From Porites lobata (lineage: Eukaryota > Cnidaria > Anthozoa > Scleractinia > Poritidae), in NCBI GenBank assembly GCA_942486035.1, contig CALNXK010000013.1, positions 1,711,001-1,775,000 on the forward strand: DNA of 64,000 bases. Reading direction: 5' to 3'. Made by a program: the position numbers and the translations under genes. This document shows positions 60,121-64,000 of the stretch, piece by piece; the first letter of the stretch is position 1; each line of letters begins with the position of its first letter. The notes below the pieces were generated by a model, which searched no databases, was not told where the DNA came from, and saw only the letters and a program-made list of their open reading frames with translations.

Positions 60121-60129
60121 ACGACACTA

Positions 60130-60590
60130 ACTACATAACTTTAAGCTACCTTACATTTGAAACTAATTTGCATTTAGTGGCTTGAATGTTCATACTACCA
60201 ATAAGTATGTCATGACCTACCGTGTCGAAAGCGGCGGAAAGATCCAGTAACACGAGTATCAACCAAATATTGTCGTCGATTGCGAGTAAAATGTCATTGT
60301 GAATACCAGTGAGAGCTGTTTCCTGTCCCGTTCGATAAGCCGTTGAAATATCTCATGTAGTTCGTTATTAACAAGATGTTGATTCGAGGCGTAGAGCTAC
60401 CACCTTTTCAGTTGCTTTAGAAACAAATCTTAGATCTGACATGGATCTGAAATTTTTATGGAGGCTCATGATCGAGTGAGTCCTTCTTAAGTAATGGATC
60501 TAAAGCAGCTTCGTTGAAGCACGCAAATACAGGTATTGCTCACAATTCACAGCGGTCAAACGAGTGAAATTTGCAAAAGTTAAGCTTAAG
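60130..60590 (-). pseudogene. Decayed LINE reverse transcriptase fragment
   Basis: The minus strand gives, in order, RRTHSI..LHKNFRSMSDLRF, KATEKVVALRLE, a break, GQETALTGIHNDILLAI and ILVLLDLSAAFDTVGHD, the N-terminal half of a CR1/jockey-type reverse transcriptase (usual words: NYRPISNLSF, EKVV, TETALLRVHND, LDLSAAFDTVDH). Several frame breaks are present. The catalytic YxDD half is missing. Confidence 0.82.
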
Positions 60591-60599
60591 GTTGCTACT

Positions 60600-61898
60600 T
60601 TCACTATCGAAAGTTTAGGGTATTACCAACATCCTGTTAGTTTACTAAACTTTTTAAAAGTTTACTAAAAAAGTTGTAAGTGATTGAAAACCGATGCTGA
60701 CGTTATTATCGGCGCCATTTTCAAACATGATTCTCTTTTAGCGCGAAGCGTTTTCAGCGAAAAAAGCTCAAATTTTGAGAAAAATGGAAAGATAGTTATG
60801 TTGACTAAACTGATTTATACATCTTTGCCCATTTTTCTCTAACTGGTAAATGAAATCCCAGCAATAAAAAACAAAAATAACGATTTAGACGTTTGACCGC
60901 AGTGGTTGCTCACAATAACGGGTAACAAAATGGTGTAACAGTCTGCCATTAAGATGCCAGGAATGGGATCCAAAATACAAGATTTCCCAGACGTTGTCTT
61001 GAGAAGAGGCGATCAAGAGTTCAAGAGTAGATGAAGGGGCACCCAATGGATCTGTTCCTCAAAATATCTGTTCTTTGGGTGAATGTTTGCTGGCTGGGAG
61101 TTCAAAAATAATTGTGTCATTAGAAGGAAAGCCGTGCTGGGAAATAGACAATTCAGGGTGTCTGAGTGGATTTGAGCCCAGAATAGCTGGTATGTGCTAT
61201 TTTTCAGACGTCCCCCCTCCCCCCTTTCCGCATGGAAGGGGTGAATTTCGCCAATAGACCACACCCAATTTCCTATAGGTTGAAGGTGTACCTTGCTGGC
61301 TGGGAACTCGTCCATCACACTTGCTGGGAGTGGGGAACCTGTAGATGTTGGAGACAAATTCACTCATTGAGCTCCGGTACAATAGCCTTATTCTTTTTAC
61401 GATATGAGATGACGGTTGAAGGAAAGCTAGTGTTACGTATGGCTTGCGCCTTGTCCTCAAGCCTGAGTAGCATACAGCGAAATCTCAAAATTCGCGCTTT
61501 ACAAATCGATGCTGCCATGTCGGCGCATACATTACTCTTTTTACGAACTTTGATGTTAAATACACTGGAACACGCCCGGTCACGTACAAAAGTTAAATAC
61601 TAAAACAGCAATTCGAAAGTTCGGTTGTTGCCTGACTGGGAGCCAGCGCAAGCCTTTTAACGAGGGAGTAATGTGATCGGATTTTCCAGCTCCGCTTTCA
61701 ATTCTACAGGCAGAATTCTGTACCGTGCTTGGAGTTTGACCAGATTACATTGGGTGGTGTTCATCCAAACAGAGGAGCAATAAAAACTAATGCGTTTATG
61801 ATAATAATCAAAGTGTTTTTGTCAAAAACATGCTTAACACGATTGATTTGACCTAATCGTGGCTACCAAGAGGACACAGTAGAGAAGATATACTCGTT
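60600..61898. other. Intergenic DNA without supported gene
   Basis: The 100-120-codon frames at 61013-61603 overlap on both strands and lack a signature. Confidence 0.4.
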
Positions 61899-62635
61899 CA
61901 GAGGCGTAGCTAGCCCATAGACCAGTAGGCCCGAGCATACAAATCTTTGATTTGATCACTCTACCGCTTGTATTAATTTATGCGTTTGTTTCTCCGAACG
62001 GATATTTTACATAAAACATTCGTTGAATGCCCCTGATCCCGCAGGCTAATTATTAGGAACCACTGTTACTGGAGCCCTAACATATTTATAAAAATATCTT
62101 CTTCTGACTGATCTCCACACCTTTCCCTAGTCGAGAGAATTTGAAAAAAAGTTCAAGGCATTAATTAATTAATTGGTATTTATGTTAATAATATCCCATA
62201 ACTAAACCGGCCGATAACCAAACGGAACCGGTCCAATTGCCGAGCCGCGAACTAAAATATTCAAGATTTCTCCTTCATATATAGTTATCTTATATATCTA
62301 TACTGCCAAAGCGCAAAGCAGTCTAAAGCTAATGTTATTTTCTCCATTGTATTTCGTTTTTTGGAAGCCACTGTCAATTCATACCTGTGAGCGTGAAACA
62401 ATAGCTGACTGGCCTTAACTAGGCGAGGTTTCCACCAGAGTTTTTCAAAGTCGAAGGGAAAGTGGTTCCTGTTCATCAGTTTTAAAATTTCCAGCAAATT
62501 TTGCTGAAGAAAGGACAAAAGAAAGACAAAAGACCAATCTAACCCTAATCAATAACTTAATTACAAGCGGTAGAGTGGCCAAACCAAAACGTTTTAGCCT
62601 GGGGCCGACAGGTCTATAGGCTGTCTACGCCCCTG
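61899..62635. mobile_element. TIR element with CAGAGGCGTAG / CAGGGGCGTAG ends
   Basis: The left arm (61899-61978) and right arm (62555-62635) are inverted over about 80 bp with scattered mismatches. They share CCATAGACC/GGTCTATAGG and CTCTACCGCTTGTA words. The interior has no transposase. CAGGGGCG-type ends are common in hAT-like elements, but no 8-bp duplication was found, so the class is open. Confidence 0.7.
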
Positions 62636-63687
62636 TGTGAGCTATTGACTTTTCGACGATTTATTCTTCATTCTTCTATCTCAATGTTATAACTTGACTT
62701 CATTGTTACTTTAACCTGAACGGATAAGTCCGCTTGGCGCAAACCAAGCCGAGCAAAAAAAAAAAGAAAAAAGAAAAAGGCAATCCTGTGTGCCTCCAAT
62801 GCGTTATTCTTTTCTACGTAGGGAGAATGTTGGTGCATACGACCTTCATTCGTTTCGTTGACATAAAAGATAAAGACCGCGAAGGTTGAGGGTGCTGTAC
62901 GAGACTATTTTAATGAATACCCGGTCATAAAGGTATGGGAGTTTGAAGAGCGAGTGGAGGAAAGTTTGCGCAAGAGCCATAATAGCTCTTGGTTTGCGGA
63001 GGAGCCTGGTGTCTTGTTTAATCCAGCTCGAGCACCCACGCTTAGTTGAGACAGAACTGCGAAAGTCAAGTGGAGATGCTAGATGTGGAAGTGAGAAACT
63101 ATCGGTAACAGGGAAGTAAGTGACAGGACGAGAAGTTGAGTGCTAATAGAAATTTGTTTGTCTCGAATAATTATAGGAGCAACTCTTGCCAATATTAACT
63201 AGCACACTTACATAGCAGGCACCTCCGAAACGCCGCATTGACACGCCATTAACTTTAGAGAAAGGGGCCAAGTATGGAGAAGTATGAAGAAGAAGAAAAG
63301 TGACCTATCAATGCAGAAAAAAGAATTCGGAAAATATACTTGACGCGTACTGTCCTATTAAGCTGTCCAATTAAAGCTGAAATCAGGGTAGTTGATAGCC
63401 AATCAGATTTGACAATTTTGATATGGTTATGATTAATAAGTTAATAGCAGTGGCAGGTTGCTTTTCTTTTTGGTGGGTAGTTTTGCCGGAATGGTCATAG
63501 TAGTAAAATGACGCCATCGTGCCAGTGGCCTATTGTGTTAACAGATTTTCTACACACCAAATTATATCCTTTTCAGCCTCCCGCTTCTTTTTATCATACT
63601 CCTTGAGACTTTGAAAGTCTATGGATTAGAGTGACTGGCAATCTGTGACCTGGGAAGTTAACAATATGCTTACTTCTTTATTTTCAG

Positions 63688-63925
63688 GTATTTTATTCCT
63701 TCACATTGCTTGGATTGCTCCAAAGTCGTAAAGCAATGCCCCGTACGTGGCTGTGGGCAGCATTGTAGAAAAGAGGAAGTGCTGGAACACAAAAAAGAAA
63801 AAAATGAACGCCACATATCTTTAATGGAAAGTGAAGGAACGGGAATTCTGTGGAAGTCAGAGAAGGTGGGTCAAAAACAATTCAAATCGATTATTCATAG
63901 CCAGAAAAAAATCAGTTACTGTTGA
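63688..63925 (+). CDS. Candidate Cys/His-rich (TRAF-like zinc finger) exon, partial
   Basis: After an acceptor (TATTTTCAG, AG at 63686-63687) the plus strand reads YFIPSHCLDCSKVVKQCPVR, then GCGQHCRKEEVLEHKKEKNE and RHISLMESEG. The spacing C-x2-C-x6-C-x4-C-x3-C followed by His resembles TRAF-type zinc fingers, which act in ubiquitin and NF-kB signalling. The frame stops at 63923. Either this is the last exon, or a donor such as GAAG|GTGGGT near 63866 is used and the gene runs off the window. The family call is tentative. Confidence 0.35.
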
Positions 63926-64000
63926 CTTAAGCTTCTTCGGTGAAAAGCTTTGAGAAAAAAAAAATGACCAAACAAACGTTAACTTTTCAAATTAGGCACC

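Overview
The window looks like nuclear DNA of an anthozoan cnidarian, most likely a stony coral or a close hexacorallian. The reasons are AT-rich intergenic DNA, single-coding-exon class A receptors in dispersed clusters, a decayed D8C (uromodulin/GP2-type) domain of the kind expanded in corals, hammerhead-bearing Penelope-like elements, and many short foldback/TIR repeats. The species assignment is inference. No conserved marker for it was seen.

Layout. Four rhodopsin-class GPCR genes lie in the first 36 kb: 71-1156 (minus), 14933-16021, 21401-22294 and 34337-35257 (all plus). They form two sequence-similar pairs (1+2, 3+4). Each has one coding exon with a splice acceptor a few to about 60 bases before its start codon, so all probably share an ancestral 5'UTR intron. 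One seven-exon gene for a K+-dependent Na+/Ca2+ exchanger (SLC24/NCKX family) runs on the minus strand from 54660 to 47257. I could join its seven exons with consistent phases into a 547-residue protein. A broken D8C domain lies at 43179-43412. Two weak candidate exons lie at 20054-20285 (minus) and 63688-63925 (plus, near the window edge).

The rest is mostly mobile-element debris: four non-LTR retrotransposon (LINE) fragments, one rearranged Penelope-like element with three hammerhead ribozymes, one internally deleted mariner/Tc1 element with intact ends, about twelve TIR or foldback elements (several with clear target-site duplications), three tRNA-derived SINE heads, and several minisatellites.

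The most interesting signals are: (a) three copies of a type-I hammerhead ribozyme, in both orientations, in the Penelope element at 25290-27615; (b) a 112-bp MITE that inserted exactly at the 5' splice site of NCKX exon 1 and duplicated that splice site; (c) the same Ala-to-Phe change in both ion-binding alpha repeats of the exchanger; (d) a TIR element with an unusually long 15-bp target duplication; and (e) a nested foldback in which one foldback sits inside another. No bacterial-type operon, CRISPR array, prophage or rRNA gene is present.
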